A stretch of 64,000 nt of DNA from CAWGYT01 sp963826795 (GCA_963826795.1 CAWGYT010000024.1:192594-256593), one strand, 5' to 3'. Positions 1-9,321 are shown, counted from the stretch's first letter. The notes: generated by a model not told the origin, from the sequence alone. Made by a program: numbers and translations.

Positions 1-58
1 AAACAGGGCCTGCCGAGTGGCAGGCCAACGAAACAGGGCCTGCCGAGTGGCAGGCCCC
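1..58. repeat. Two tandem copies of a perfect hairpin
   Basis: Two copies of a 26-base unit lie 30 bases apart. Each has an 8-base perfect stem (GGCCTGCC / GGCAGGCC) around the loop GAGT, at 7-26 and 37-56. They lie about 55 bases past the groEL stop codon, so they could end groEL transcription, but there is no U tract. The array is cut by the window edge and may be longer. Confidence 0.6.
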
Positions 59-110
59 GCTGCGATTCGTTCTGGGCACAACGACCTGCCGAGGCGGGTC
101 GCTGCGACGA

Positions 111-1738
111 TCAATACATGTCGTAGTCGCCGCCGTGCCCAGCGGCCTTCTTCTTTTCGTCTTTCGGCTTCTCAGCGATCAGGGCGTCGCTGGTCAGCAG
201 CAGCGTCGCGACGCTGGCCGCGTTGGCCAGGGCCGTGCGCGTTACCTTCGTGGGATCGATCACGCCCGCCTCGACCAAATCCTGGTAGGTATTGGTCAGC
301 GCGTTGTATCCCTGATTGCCCTTCATCTCCGAGACGCGTTCGCAGACGATGCCGCCATCTTCGCCGGCATTCTCCGCGATCATCGTCAGCGGAGCTCGGC
401 ATGAGCGAATCACGATCCGATAGCCGACCTGCTGATCGTGCGACAGCTCGGCGCTCGGCTTGACCGCCGTCGAGGCACGCAGCAAGGCGACGCCGCCACC
501 TGGCAGGATCCCTTCTTCCACCGCCGCGCGGGTGGCGTGGAGGGCATCTTCGACGCGGGCCTTCTTCTCCTTCATTTCACTCTCGGTGGCCGCACCGACA
601 TTGACCTTCGCGACACCGCCCGCCAACTTGGCGAGACGTTCTTCCAGCTTCTCCCGATCGTAGTCGCTGGTCGCGTTCTCGATCTCTCGGCGGATCTGGT
701 CGATTCGAGCCTTGATGTCCGTGCTCTTGCCAGCATCCCTCGATGATGGTCGTGTTTTCCTTATCGATGATAATCTTCTTCGCTCGACCTAGATCGGTGA
801 TCGGCAAGGATTCGAGCTTCATGCCCAGCGCCTCGAATACCGCCGTGCCGCCGGTCAGGATCGCAATGTCTTCCAGCATCGCCTTGCGGCGGTCGCCGTA
901 ACCCGGTGCCTTCACCGCACAGCACTTGAACGTGCCGCGGAGCCGGTTGATGACCAGCGTCGCCAGCGCTTCGCCGTCCACGTCTTCCGCCACAATCAAC
1001 AGCGGCTTGCTCTGCTGCACAATTGCCTCCAGCAGCGGAACCAGGTCCTTGATGCTGGAGATCTTCTTCTCGAAGACCAGGACATAGGCGTCTTCCAGCA
1101 CGCACTCCATGCTGTTGGGATCCGTGACGAAGTACGGGCGACAGGTAACCGCGATCGAACTGCATCCCCTCGACCCACTCGACTTCCGTCTTCAGGCTCT
1201 TGCCCTCGTCGACCGTGATCACGCCGTCCTTGCCGACCTTTTCCATCGCGTCGGCCAGCAACGAACCGATCTCACGGTCGTTGTTCGAGGCGATCGCGCC
1301 GACGTTCGCCATTTCCTCCTTGCTCTTAATCTTGATGGACATCTTGCCCAGCTTCTCGGTGATGTCGCTCACCGCCTGCTCGATGCCCTGCTTCATTTGA
1401 ATCGGATTCACGCCCGCAACGACTGCCTTCAGGCCCTCGTTGAAGATCGCTTCGGCCATCACCGTGGCGGTCGTCGTGCCATCACCCGCGACGTCGCTCG
1501 TCTTGCTCGCCACCTCGCGGACCATCCGGGCGCCCATGTTCTCGTAGACATCCTCCAGGTCGATTTCTTTGGCGACGGTGACCCCGTCCTTGGTGACGGT
1601 TGGCGAACCAAAACTCTTCTGCAGAATCACGTTGCGTCCCTTGGGACCGAGCGTGACCTTGACGGCCCGAGCCAGCTTCGAGACGCCGCGGCGAATCGCC
1701 TCACGGGCCTCCTGATCAAATGCAATCATCTTCGCCAT
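111..1738 (-). CDS. groEL: Chaperonin GroEL (60 kDa), two apparent frameshifts
   Basis: ATP-dependent cytosolic folding chaperonin that works with GroES. The start is fixed by an AGGAG box 8 bases upstream of the ATG at 1738 and by the N-terminus MAKMIAFDQEAREAIRRG. The nucleotide-binding DGTTT lies at residues 86-90. The reading frame breaks twice: near 1136, after GYLSP, an extra G; and near 737, after TTIIEG, an extra base. Removing both gives 541 aa, the normal family length, with GroEL sequence on both sides of each break. The C-terminus ends GGDYDMY and lacks the usual GGM repeat tail. It is downstream of groES in the same orientation. The two indels are most simply sequence errors, although planctomycetes often carry several groEL copies, so decay of one paralogue cannot be fully excluded. 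Confidence 0.93.
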
Positions 1739-1919
1739 GAAGGAAACTCCTATTTCTCGTATTGAGGTTGTCTTCTGCTCGAGCGACCCACGCTGGTCGC
1801 CGAATTGAATGTTTGTTTCCAGTGCGGGTGAAAATCCGAGTCCGGACGGTGGCGAGCCCGACGGGGGGATCATTGCCTGCCAGCAAGGTCGAACCCGAAC
1901 ACCCGGTTGGGCAGGTTAC

Positions 1920-2240
1920 CTAGCCCTCGATGATCGCCAGGATCTCGTCCTCACGCATCAACAACAACTCGTCGTCGCCCACCTTGAAGGTTTCCCCCGC
2001 GTAGCTGCTGAAGATGACTCGATCGCCGACCTTGACCTGAAACTCGCTGCGGGTGCCGTCATCGAGCAGCCGACCGTCACCGATGTTCTCGATCTTGCCG
2101 CGAGCCGGCCTATCCTGGGCCGAATCGGGCAGCACAATCCCGCCCGCCGTCGTGGTTTCTGCATCCTCACGCCGAACGACGACGCGATCCCCCAGCGGCT
2201 GCAGCTTGATTTTCGTTTTTGACTTCGTCGCAGTTGCCAT
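1920..2240 (-). CDS. groES: Co-chaperonin GroES (10 kDa)
   Basis: Caps the GroEL ring in the cytosol. The 106-residue protein contains the family core LQPLGDRVVVRR, a mobile-loop region with GGIVLPDSA, and the roof motif VGDRVIFSSYAG, and ends at EDEILAIIEG. A lysine/threonine-rich N-terminal extension of about 12 residues precedes the core. A GGAGG box lies about 10 bases before the ATG at 2240. groEL follows after about 180 bases, so this is a normal groESL operon. I did not find the CIRCE inverted repeat (TTAGCACTC-N9-GAGTGCTAA) upstream, so HrcA control is not supported by the sequence. Confidence 0.95.
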   Translation of the reverse strand: MATATKSKTKIKLQPLGDRVVVRREDAETTTAGGIVLPDSAQDRPARGKIENIGDGRLLDDGTRSEFQVKVGDRVIFSSYAGETFKVGDDELLLMREDEILAIIEG

Positions 2241-2586
2241 CGATTCAGACCTCCCGACACCTGAACTTCTGTTTATCAGCTATGAGCGATCTGCCGAAAC
2301 CACCGTGGTCGGCAGGCTGACTGCCAAATTAGACGGACTTCCGTCACCGGCCGGACCCCTCAACGCAACTCCCGGACCAAATTTCCACCGGCTTGATAAA
2401 TTGGCGAGCCCCTTGGGCTTAGGGCGAATGCCGTTGCGAGCGTGCCTGACCGGGACGCCACGCTGGCAGTCGAACGTCGCTGTCGGCTCGCTTCGCTGCC
2501 ATTTTGACAGAGGCGGTTGTTGGAGGGCCGGCGGGAAATCAGAATTGACGTTTTGACTTGACGCGGAAATCTCGACCGAGGACACG
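2241..2586. other. Divergent intergenic region, no gene seen
   Basis: This 346-base gap separates groES (minus) from the zinc-ribbon gene (plus) and must hold both promoters. I see no convincing sigma-70 boxes, CIRCE element, RNA gene or ORF with family character. Confidence 0.5.
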
Positions 2587-3477
2587 ATGCCGATTAAAAC
2601 CTCCTGCGAGTGTGGCGCTACGTTCGCCGTTCCGGATCAGCTCGCTGGCAAGCGGGTGAAGTGTCCGAAATGCGCCCAGCCGACTCAAGTGCCCGGTTCG
2701 GCGTCGAAGACCGAGGGGCCCGGAGCGGGGACGTCGGACTCGGGCGCGGCTGCGCACCTGACGATTTCATGTGGCTGTGGCAAGCGGATTCGCGTCCCGC
2801 GTCAATCGGCCGGCAAAGCCGTCAAATGTCCAGGCTGCGGCAAGCCGCTCCTTGTGCCCGCGGCCCCTGCCGCGGTCGCGGCGGCCGAATTGCCGAGCGG
2901 CGAGGGGCTTGGCGATCTGTTGGACGAAGTCGAACTGGGAACATCCAAGACGGGGAGACGCTGTCCCGAGTGCCGCAACGACCTCCAGCCGGACGACTTG
3001 ATTTGCGTCAAATGCGGGTATCATACCGAGACCGGAAAGCGCATCACGACAAAAAGGGTCGAAGGGCCGCCGCGTCTGGGCTCGGTGGTGATGAACCCCA
3101 CCGCGAACGCCAAGCCGAAGGAAGCGCCTCCGGCCGTCTTGGCACTCGCAAAATTGCTGAACCAAGTCGGGATGCTCGTCCTGCTGGCGGCCATTCTGTT
3201 CACCGCCTACCGCGGGTTTTCGGCCATGCAGGCCGAGCCGTCCAAAGGCATCGACGCGCTGATCGCTTCCCTCACCGGAGTGGGCGTTTACGTGATCGGT
3301 GGGGCGCTGCTGTTGGGCACGGTTCCCTACGCCGTGGCGGCCAACCTCGTCCAGAGTGGCCAAGCGGCTGGACGGATTCTGAGCATCGGCCTCGGCGCTC
3401 TCGCGGCCCCGCTGTTGCTGGGCGTGCTGATCGTCAAGCTCGCGATTTCGGATGAGGTAGCGCGCTATTGCCGCTAG
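2587..3477 (+). CDS. Zinc-ribbon membrane protein, function unknown
   Basis: A 296-residue protein with three Cys-based ribbons. The first is at residues 7-29 (CEC...CPKC), the second at about 60-85 (CGC...CPGC), and the third at about 125-145 (CPEC...CVKCG). Three hydrophobic segments follow in the C-terminal half (around LVLLAAILFTAY, VYVIGGALLLGTV and LGALAAPLLLGVLIV). The first two ribbons share the spacing of MJ0042-type zinc-finger domains common in planctomycete proteins. I infer a cytoplasmic zinc-binding head on a membrane anchor. No catalytic motif is visible. The stop codon overlaps the stop of the convergent dehydratase gene by three bases. Confidence 0.8.
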   Translation: MPIKTSCECGATFAVPDQLAGKRVKCPKCAQPTQVPGSASKTEGPGAGTSDSGAAAHLTISCGCGKRIRVPRQSAGKAVKCPGCGKPLLVPAAPAAVAAAELPSGEGLGDLLDEVELGTSKTGRRCPECRNDLQPDDLICVKCGYHTETGKRITTKRVEGPPRLGSVVMNPTANAKPKEAPPAVLALAKLLNQVGMLVLLAAILFTAYRGFSAMQAEPSKGIDALIASLTGVGVYVIGGALLLGTVPYAVAANLVQSGQAAGRILSIGLGALAAPLLLGVLIVKLAISDEVARYCR

Positions 3478-5429
3478 GCGTTCGGTTTGAGTCGGGCCAG
3501 AATCTGCTCGATGTCGTAGACGCAGCCTCCCCACGTGCCGCCTCCGACCTGCTGAAGGGCCGCCCACAGCCGTGTTTCCGGCGGCAGTTGAGGGTCGGGA
3601 CGCAAGTCGGCGGGGATGGCGCGAGCTTCCAAGACGCGGGCGGCTTCCTGCGGTGTCCACGTCTGCTGGGCGTCGCCGACCAGGTCGACGGATCCGTGCA
3701 GGCGCTGCCGGTCAACGACAATCCGAATCTGATCGCCGTCACGTACTTTGCCGATCGGTCCCCCAGCCAGTGCTTCCGGTCCGACATGACCAATGCACGC
3801 GCCGGTGCTGACCCCTGAAAATCGGGCGTCGGTCACCACCGCTACGTCTTTCCCCCAGGGCAAATATTTGAGCGCCGAGGTGACTTGGTAGGTCTCCTCC
3901 ATCCCGGATCCGAGTGGGCCGCGTCCGATCAAGATCAAGACGTCACCCGGTCGGACCGTTCGATCCGATTGGCCTTTGATGGCAGCAATCGCATCGCGTT
4001 CCGTGACGAATACCCGGGCCGTTCCGGTCTTACGATAGACGCCATCGGCGTCGACGACCGCAGGATCGATCGCGGTGGCCTTGATGACCGAGCCCTCCGG
4101 GCAGAGATTGCCCCGCGGAAAGCAGACCGTGCTGGTCAGACCCCGCTGGCGCGCCAGAGCGGGCGGAATGATCACGTCGTCCGGATCAATTCCGTCTCGT
4201 TCGGCGAGTAGACGGCGTAGCTCCCGGCGCCGCGGCGACGTTTCCCACCACTGCAGCACCTCCTCCCAACTCAGTCCGCTCACGGTCTTGGCATCGAGTC
4301 GCAGGAGTCCGAGCTCCCGCAGGTGCAGCATGATCTCGGGCACCCCTCCGGCCAGGAAGACACGCACCGTGGGATGATTGGTCGGGCCGTTGGGCAGGAC
4401 GTCGACGAAGCGGGGAACCTGTCGATTCACGTCGCTCCATTGATCCACGCTCGGTCGTGTGAGACCCGCCGAAAAGGCGATCGCCGGCAGATGCAGCAAG
4501 AGATTCGTCGAACCGCCACACGCGGCATGCACGACCAGCGCGTTGTGGATCGAATCGTCCGTCAAAATGTCCCGCGTCGTGCGTTTTTGCTTGACGAGTT
4601 CCAGGAGCGCTTGGGCACTGCGGACAGCCATATCCATCCAGATCGGCTGGCCGCTGGGCGCCAAGGCCGAGTGAGGCAGCGTCAGGCCCAGGGCCTCGCC
4701 GATCACCTGCGACGTTGCGGCCGTGCCCAGGAACTGGCAGCCGCCACCTGGCGAACCGCACGCCGCGCAGCCGGCTCGAGCCGCCTCTTGCAACGTGATG
4801 TGTCCCTGCGCATAGCGGGCGCCGATCGTCTGCACCTTGGCCGTGTCCTCGCCCTGACGCGGCGGCAACGTCACCCCGCCCGGCACCAAGACGGTCGGTA
4901 ACTGTTGCGTCGCGGCCAGGGCCATCATCATCGCCGGCAGACCCTTGTCGCAGGTGGCCACCCCCAAGACGCCCTGGCACGTCGGCAACGACCGAATCTG
5001 GCGGCGAAACAGCGCGGCCGCGTCGTTGCGAAACGGCAGGCTGTCGAACATCCCCGTCGTTCCCTGCGTCCGGCCATCGCAAGGATCCGTGCAGAACGCC
5101 GCGAAAGGCACCGCTCCCTCGGATTTCATTTGGACCGCCGCCGCCTGCACCAGCAGCCCGACTTCCCAGTGGCCCGTGTGAAAGCCCAGCGCGATCGGTT
5201 GGCCGTCCGGAGCTCGGACACCGCCTTGCGTACTCAGGATCAGCAATTGCGGCCCGAGCATCTCGCGCGGCGACCAGCCCATCCCGGCGTTCTGCGTCAT
5301 CCCGAAAAGATGGCCGCTCGGCCAATGACGCAGCATCTCGTCCGTCAGCGGCAGCGAACCTTCGGGTCCCGCGGCGACGCTTGACACGTTCAGAACATTT
5401 GGATCCGAGCTTTCCAAAAACGAACGCAT
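3474..5429 (-). CDS. Dihydroxy-acid/sugar-acid dehydratase, YjhG/YagF type
   Basis: IlvD/Edd superfamily Fe-S dehydratase. The long form (651 aa, close to the 655 of E. coli YjhG) and the N-terminal pattern GHLFGMTQNAGMGW point to the YjhG/YagF D-xylonate dehydratase group rather than IlvD. Cluster and active-site signatures are present: ATCDKGLPAMMM, CAACGSPGGGCQFLG, HAACGGSTNLLLH and TDARFSGVSTGACIGHVGPE. The start is placed at 5429 because homology begins at MRSFLESSDP. The open frame extends further upstream only through a dispersed repeat that is not part of the protein. No sugar transporter or kinase is adjacent, so the exact substrate (xylonate or another aldonate) is not fixed by context. 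Confidence 0.87.
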   Translation of the reverse strand: MRSFLESSDPNVLNVSSVAAGPEGSLPLTDEMLRHWPSGHLFGMTQNAGMGWSPREMLGPQLLILSTQGGVRAPDGQPIALGFHTGHWEVGLLVQAAAVQMKSEGAVPFAAFCTDPCDGRTQGTTGMFDSLPFRNDAAALFRRQIRSLPTCQGVLGVATCDKGLPAMMMALAATQQLPTVLVPGGVTLPPRQGEDTAKVQTIGARYAQGHITLQEAARAGCAACGSPGGGCQFLGTAATSQVIGEALGLTLPHSALAPSGQPIWMDMAVRSAQALLELVKQKRTTRDILTDDSIHNALVVHAACGGSTNLLLHLPAIAFSAGLTRPSVDQWSDVNRQVPRFVDVLPNGPTNHPTVRVFLAGGVPEIMLHLRELGLLRLDAKTVSGLSWEEVLQWWETSPRRRELRRLLAERDGIDPDDVIIPPALARQRGLTSTVCFPRGNLCPEGSVIKATAIDPAVVDADGVYRKTGTARVFVTERDAIAAIKGQSDRTVRPGDVLILIGRGPLGSGMEETYQVTSALKYLPWGKDVAVVTDARFSGVSTGACIGHVGPEALAGGPIGKVRDGDQIRIVVDRQRLHGSVDLVGDAQQTWTPQEAARVLEARAIPADLRPDPQLPPETRLWAALQQVGGGTWGGCVYDIEQILARLKPNA

Positions 5430-5555
5430 GCGAAGACCGACCGTCCCAGGGACGGCAAACGAGATTGGCGGAGCGACGGATAGACCGCGGTAGCCGAGTA
5501 TGCGCGCACAGCCCGCATTCGACAAGGGCTTGCAGGAGAGATGACCGATTCGTGT

Positions 5556-5602
5556 CCCTTCTCCCCTTGCGGGAGAAGGTGGCCGAAGGCCGGATGAGGG
5601 GG
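5556..5602 (+). repeat. Dispersed palindromic repeat, copy A
   Basis: A REP-like element built from a CCCTTCTCCCC ... GGGAGAAGG hairpin followed by GGCCGAAGGCC and GGATGAGGG. Nearly identical copies lie at 18619-18666, 38691-38738 (reversed) and 52211-52258 (reversed), with a truncated one at 35855-35876. All are intergenic. Confidence 0.85.
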
Positions 5603-5660
5603 CGGTCGGCGACCAAGCCAATCCGAGCCCGCCGCCCCAAGGTCTTCTCGAAACGATCCC

Positions 5661-5897
5661 CTACGGTTGGACTTCCTCAACCTGTGCCTCATAGGCCTTC
5701 ATCGCAGCTGCTTCGTTCGACAGCTTGAATTCCGGCCCGGCTGGGAAGTACTGGACGTCGTCATAGAGGTAATAGGGGCTGGGTAACGTCTGCCCTGCGA
5801 CATCGACTTGGCAGCCGGTCGAGGTGAGGCAGGCGATCGCCAGCAAGCCACCCGCGACGACACCCTTCCAGCGTAACGGCGATTCATTCCCGGTCAT
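5661..5897 (-). CDS. Small conserved planctomycete lipoprotein
   Basis: A 78-residue protein with a basic N-terminus, a hydrophobic stretch (GVVAGGLLAIACL) and a lipobox-like LTSTGC with Cys29, so it is predicted to be lipidated and exported. The mature part has the pattern LPSPYYLYDDVQYF and a Lys/Glu-rich tail. From memory this pattern recurs in planctomycete genomes as an uncharacterised secreted protein. No domain is recognised. It stands alone between the dehydratase and the CHAT-like gene. Confidence 0.75.
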   Translation of the reverse strand: MTGNESPLRWKGVVAGGLLAIACLTSTGCQVDVAGQTLPSPYYLYDDVQYFPAGPEFKLSNEAAAMKAYEAQVEEVQP

Positions 5898-6327
5898 TGC
5901 ACGCGCTCCCTCGCAAAATTGCCAAAATCCGTACTGACGTTATCGGCGCTACATCCGGACAACTTCAGCTAACTGTCAGAATCTTTGCGATTCTCAGCGG
6001 AGAGGTTCAGGCCCCGGATGAGACAAAGCCTCGCGCGCACCGCTCAGCAACGAGCCCGGCTCCGTGTTCGCGGCGACGCTTGGCGATGAACACGCGTCCC
6101 GTTTTTGCGGGGAGGATCGGCAAGCGGTCGGATTTTGGTTGCCAGCGCAGATCGTTCGTTATGATAGAAACTGCAAGTTGCGTGGCGCGGGTTGTGGAAT
6201 TCGGGGGGCTGAGTGAAGGCGGATCCGCGATCGATCGAGCTTCGCATCGTCGGGGAACTGAGCGGGGACCACGTGATGAATACAGGCAACCCAGGAAGTC
6301 GAGTGAGCTTGAAGGAGCTTGAAGGCA
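5898..6327. other. Intergenic region, no gene seen
   Basis: A 430-base gap between divergent genes. Apart from the 15-base tandem repeat at its right edge I see no structured element, RNA gene or supported ORF. Confidence 0.45.
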
Positions 6328-6355
6328 GTGAGCTTGAAGGCAGTGAGCTTGAAGG
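6306..6355 (+). repeat. 15-base tandem repeat carrying SD and start codons
   Basis: About three copies of a GAGCTTGAAGGCAGT unit. Each unit contains a Shine-Dalgarno-like GAAGG and a GTG. The period is five codons, so a change in copy number keeps the frame of the downstream gene. Confidence 0.8.
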
Positions 6356-9321
6356 CATTCCAAGTTGGTCGAGCGGGACGGGGTGGACTCGGTCCCGCGG
6401 TCTGCTGTCTGATCTTGGCACTGCTCGGGTCGAATTCGCAAGTCGCGCGGGCTCAGATCGATGGTCGAGCCGTGCCGCGGCAAAGCTACTTTGTGGCGTT
6501 TCAGCCGTTTCGGCGGGGCGAGTACCGCGATGCGCTTCGTGCCTTCCGCTCGGCCGCGAACAGTGGCATCAACACGGGTGCGGGCCGGTGGGTGGATTCG
6601 ATCTGTTACTCCACGATGATTGGCGAGTGCCTGTATCACCTGGGAGATATTGGCGGCGCGCTGGACCAGTACGATGCGGCGCTGCGACTGATGATCGTTC
6701 GTCACGGCTGGTTGCAGCGAATCCAGTTGCCGCCGACGCTGCCGCCCAACGGGATTGCCCCGGCGGTGCCTTGGGGGCCGATGGCACGTGGCACGGTGCC
6801 AGGTGGGTTTCCCGACACGATGCTCAGTCTGCAAGGCACGGATGTGGATGCCGCCTTGCGGCAGGGCGGCACGGTGGCGCCGGCCGAATTCTATCCGGTC
6901 CGGGTGATGGAGATCATGCGCTGCATCGGCCTGGCGCTCCAACGGCGGCGTGAAATCCTCGGGCCGCTCGCACCGCAATTGCCCCTGACCGGGCAGTTGG
7001 TGTCGGAGCTTTCCCGCCGCCAGGTGCCGGCCAATCATTGGATGCAAAGCTTGATCGACGTCCAATTGGGAATTGCCAAGTCGGCGGCGGGGGATGTGCC
7101 GGACGCCCTGGCGCTGCTCCAGCGATCGGCCGCGATCGGCGGACGCATGGACCATCCCCTCTCCTCCCTCGCCTTGCTGGAAATCGGGCATTTGGCTTGG
7201 GAGCAGAATCAGCTGGATCTGGCGCAGCGGAGTTTCTTCGAGGCGACGTTTCCGGCGGTCGCGTACGATCAGCCCGACGCGATGGAGCGGGGGTTTGTCG
7301 CCGCTGCCCGAGTGCATGCGCTGAAGGGCGAGGCGACACTGTTTCCGCCGCTCGTAACCGCCGTCGATTGGGTCCGTTCTCAAAACCTCGATCGCGCTTA
7401 CTCGGCTCTGCTGATCGTGTCCGCCCACAACGCGGCCCTGGCAGGTCAACCTCAGCAGGCTTCGGCGTTCCTGTCGCAGGCCCGCCGCGCGATGGGCCGC
7501 AGCGATCTGGCCGGGGCGGACTTCGGCGCGCGGTGGCAATACGAATCGGCGCTGGTCACCATCCAAGCCGGCAACCTGGCGGGCGGTGCCAAGCTGTTGC
7601 AGGACGCCTTGCGGCCACTGCGAGCGACGTCCAACCGACTGTTTCAGATCGAGCTGGCGAACAAGCTGTACGCCGCCAAAGAAATTTCGCCCCGCGTTGC
7701 CCAATCCCTGTTCGCGATCCTGCTGCGCGAACCCACGGCGGACGACTGGCGTCGGGACCCGGCCGAAACGCTGCTGCTGGAGGTGACGCCCCATGAGGTC
7801 GTGTTGGAAAACTGGCTGGAGATTTGCATCGAGCGTGGGGAGGTCGAAGCGATTGTTTACGTTAGCGACTTGCGTCGGCGGCATAGGTTCTTCAACCACT
7901 TGGAACTCGGCGGCCGGCTGTTGGCGCTGCGCTGGGTTCTGGACGCCCCCGAGCTGGCGTTGAGCGCGGCGGCGATCGAGCAGCGGCGCGCGTTGTTCGC
8001 CAAATTTCCCCAACTGCAAGCGCTGCTCGGGCAGCTGACTGAGGCGCAAGTCAAGCTGGCGGAGCTCCCGCTTGAGCCTCAGGATCCTGACCAGCAACGG
8101 GCGTTCGATGTGACGACCAAGGAATTGATTCGCACGGCCGAGGCCGCGGAGGCGATCGTGCACGAACTGGCGCTGCGTCCCGAGCCCGCCAGTCGGGAGT
8201 TTCCTCCGCTGCGGACCCTGGATGAACTGCAGGGGCGACTTCAGCCGGGCCAAGCCGTGCTCGCGCTGACCCTGACCCGGCGCGGCGGACATGCCCTCCT
8301 GATCACGTCCACGAAGCAGTACAAGCATTGGCAGCTCACGAAGGCCGGTTCGCTCCGCGGGACCCTGGTCAGCTTGATGCGCGAGATCGGAAATTACGAT
8401 CAGAATCAGGTGCTGGCGGCGGACCGTTTGACCAGTGAGAACTGGAAGACGCTGGCCGCTCAGCTCGCAGATGGCTTTGCCGAAGGACTCAACGCCGAAT
8501 CGCTCGCCGGAATCGACGAGCTGGCGATTGTTCCAGACGGGTTTTTCTGGTACCTGCCCTTCGAGATGCTTCAGATCGACGTGGGAGGCGAGCGAAAGGC
8601 GCTGATCGATTTGGCGCGCGTCCGTTACGCCCCCACCATCGGATTGGCCGTCCCCGACGGGCGACCGGCGGAGACATCGGGACCGCGCGTGATTGTGCAA
8701 GGGCGGTTGTTCAGCCGCGACAATCAAAATCTGGTGGCGGAGGCGGCCGAGCAGTTGCGGGACCAGCATCCGCGGAGCGTTGTCTTGCGCAAGCGGCTTC
8801 CGGTGGCCACGCAATATCTGGCGCCCTCGTGGCAACAGTTGGTCGTGTTGGACGACATCGAGTTGAATGTCCGCGAGCCGCTTGGTTCGTCCGCCGCTCA
8901 AATTGACCAGGGCAAGCCGGGCAGCACGCTGGCCGAATGGCTCAGCCTGCCCTTCGGCGCACCTGATGTCGTCGTTCTGCCGGGCTACCGCACTCTGGCC
9001 GAGGACGGACTCCGCGGCCGCGCAGACGGTGATGAACTGTTCTTGGCCGCATGCGGCGTCTTGGGGACCGGCGCCCGAACCGTCGTGCTGGCCCGTTGGC
9101 GCACGGGGGGACGGATGAGCATGGAGATCCTCCGCGAATTCTTGCAGGAGCTTCCCCAGGAATCGCCGTCCGCCGCCTGGCAACGCACCGTGCTGCTGGC
9201 GCGTTCGGCCGAACTCGACCCCGGCGCCGAACCGCGTCTGAAGGATGTTCAACCAGATCGCGTCCCGACCGCCGATCACCCTTTCTTCTGGGCCGGATAC
9301 CTGATGCTCGGGGCCCGATAG
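6328..9321 (+). CDS. Secreted TPR protein with degenerate CHAT-like domain
   Basis: About 997 residues. An N-terminal signal peptide (PAVCCLILALLG...VARA) predicts export. The middle is alpha-helical with TPR-like character (for example YRDALRAFRSAANSG and GDIGGALDQYDAAL). The C-terminal 300 residues follow the CHAT pattern: ELAIVPDGFFWYLPFEML, then DVVVLPGYRTLAED and TGARTVVLARW, ending FFWAGYLMLGAR. The position of the catalytic Cys (normally VLSAC) reads VVVLPGY, and the HFATHG position has no His, so peptidase activity is doubtful. The start is uncertain. GTG at 6328 has AAGGAG about 10 bases upstream, but GTG or TTG codons in the flanking repeat units are equally placed. A scaffold role is an inference. 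Confidence 0.75.
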   Translation: MSLKAVSLKAFQVGRAGRGGLGPAVCCLILALLGSNSQVARAQIDGRAVPRQSYFVAFQPFRRGEYRDALRAFRSAANSGINTGAGRWVDSICYSTMIGECLYHLGDIGGALDQYDAALRLMIVRHGWLQRIQLPPTLPPNGIAPAVPWGPMARGTVPGGFPDTMLSLQGTDVDAALRQGGTVAPAEFYPVRVMEIMRCIGLALQRRREILGPLAPQLPLTGQLVSELSRRQVPANHWMQSLIDVQLGIAKSAAGDVPDALALLQRSAAIGGRMDHPLSSLALLEIGHLAWEQNQLDLAQRSFFEATFPAVAYDQPDAMERGFVAAARVHALKGEATLFPPLVTAVDWVRSQNLDRAYSALLIVSAHNAALAGQPQQASAFLSQARRAMGRSDLAGADFGARWQYESALVTIQAGNLAGGAKLLQDALRPLRATSNRLFQIELANKLYAAKEISPRVAQSLFAILLREPTADDWRRDPAETLLLEVTPHEVVLENWLEICIERGEVEAIVYVSDLRRRHRFFNHLELGGRLLALRWVLDAPELALSAAAIEQRRALFAKFPQLQALLGQLTEAQVKLAELPLEPQDPDQQRAFDVTTKELIRTAEAAEAIVHELALRPEPASREFPPLRTLDELQGRLQPGQAVLALTLTRRGGHALLITSTKQYKHWQLTKAGSLRGTLVSLMREIGNYDQNQVLAADRLTSENWKTLAAQLADGFAEGLNAESLAGIDELAIVPDGFFWYLPFEMLQIDVGGERKALIDLARVRYAPTIGLAVPDGRPAETSGPRVIVQGRLFSRDNQNLVAEAAEQLRDQHPRSVVLRKRLPVATQYLAPSWQQLVVLDDIELNVREPLGSSAAQIDQGKPGSTLAEWLSLPFGAPDVVVLPGYRTLAEDGLRGRADGDELFLAACGVLGTGARTVVLARWRTGGRMSMEILREFLQELPQESPSAAWQRTVLLARSAELDPGAEPRLKDVQPDRVPTADHPFFWAGYLMLGAR

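Noticed and set aside
111..1738. groEL and gyrA as true pseudogenes
   Set aside because: Each has only two isolated single-base insertions, with conserved coding sequence throughout and normal corrected length; gyrA is essential. Sequence error is the simpler explanation.
2241..2586. CIRCE operator upstream of groES
   Set aside because: I looked for TTAGCACTC and its inverted partner with nine-base spacing and did not find them.
5430..5621. A 64-residue N-terminal extension of the dehydratase
   Set aside because: The extension translates a dispersed palindromic repeat seen at three other loci, and homology starts at the internal Met at 5429.
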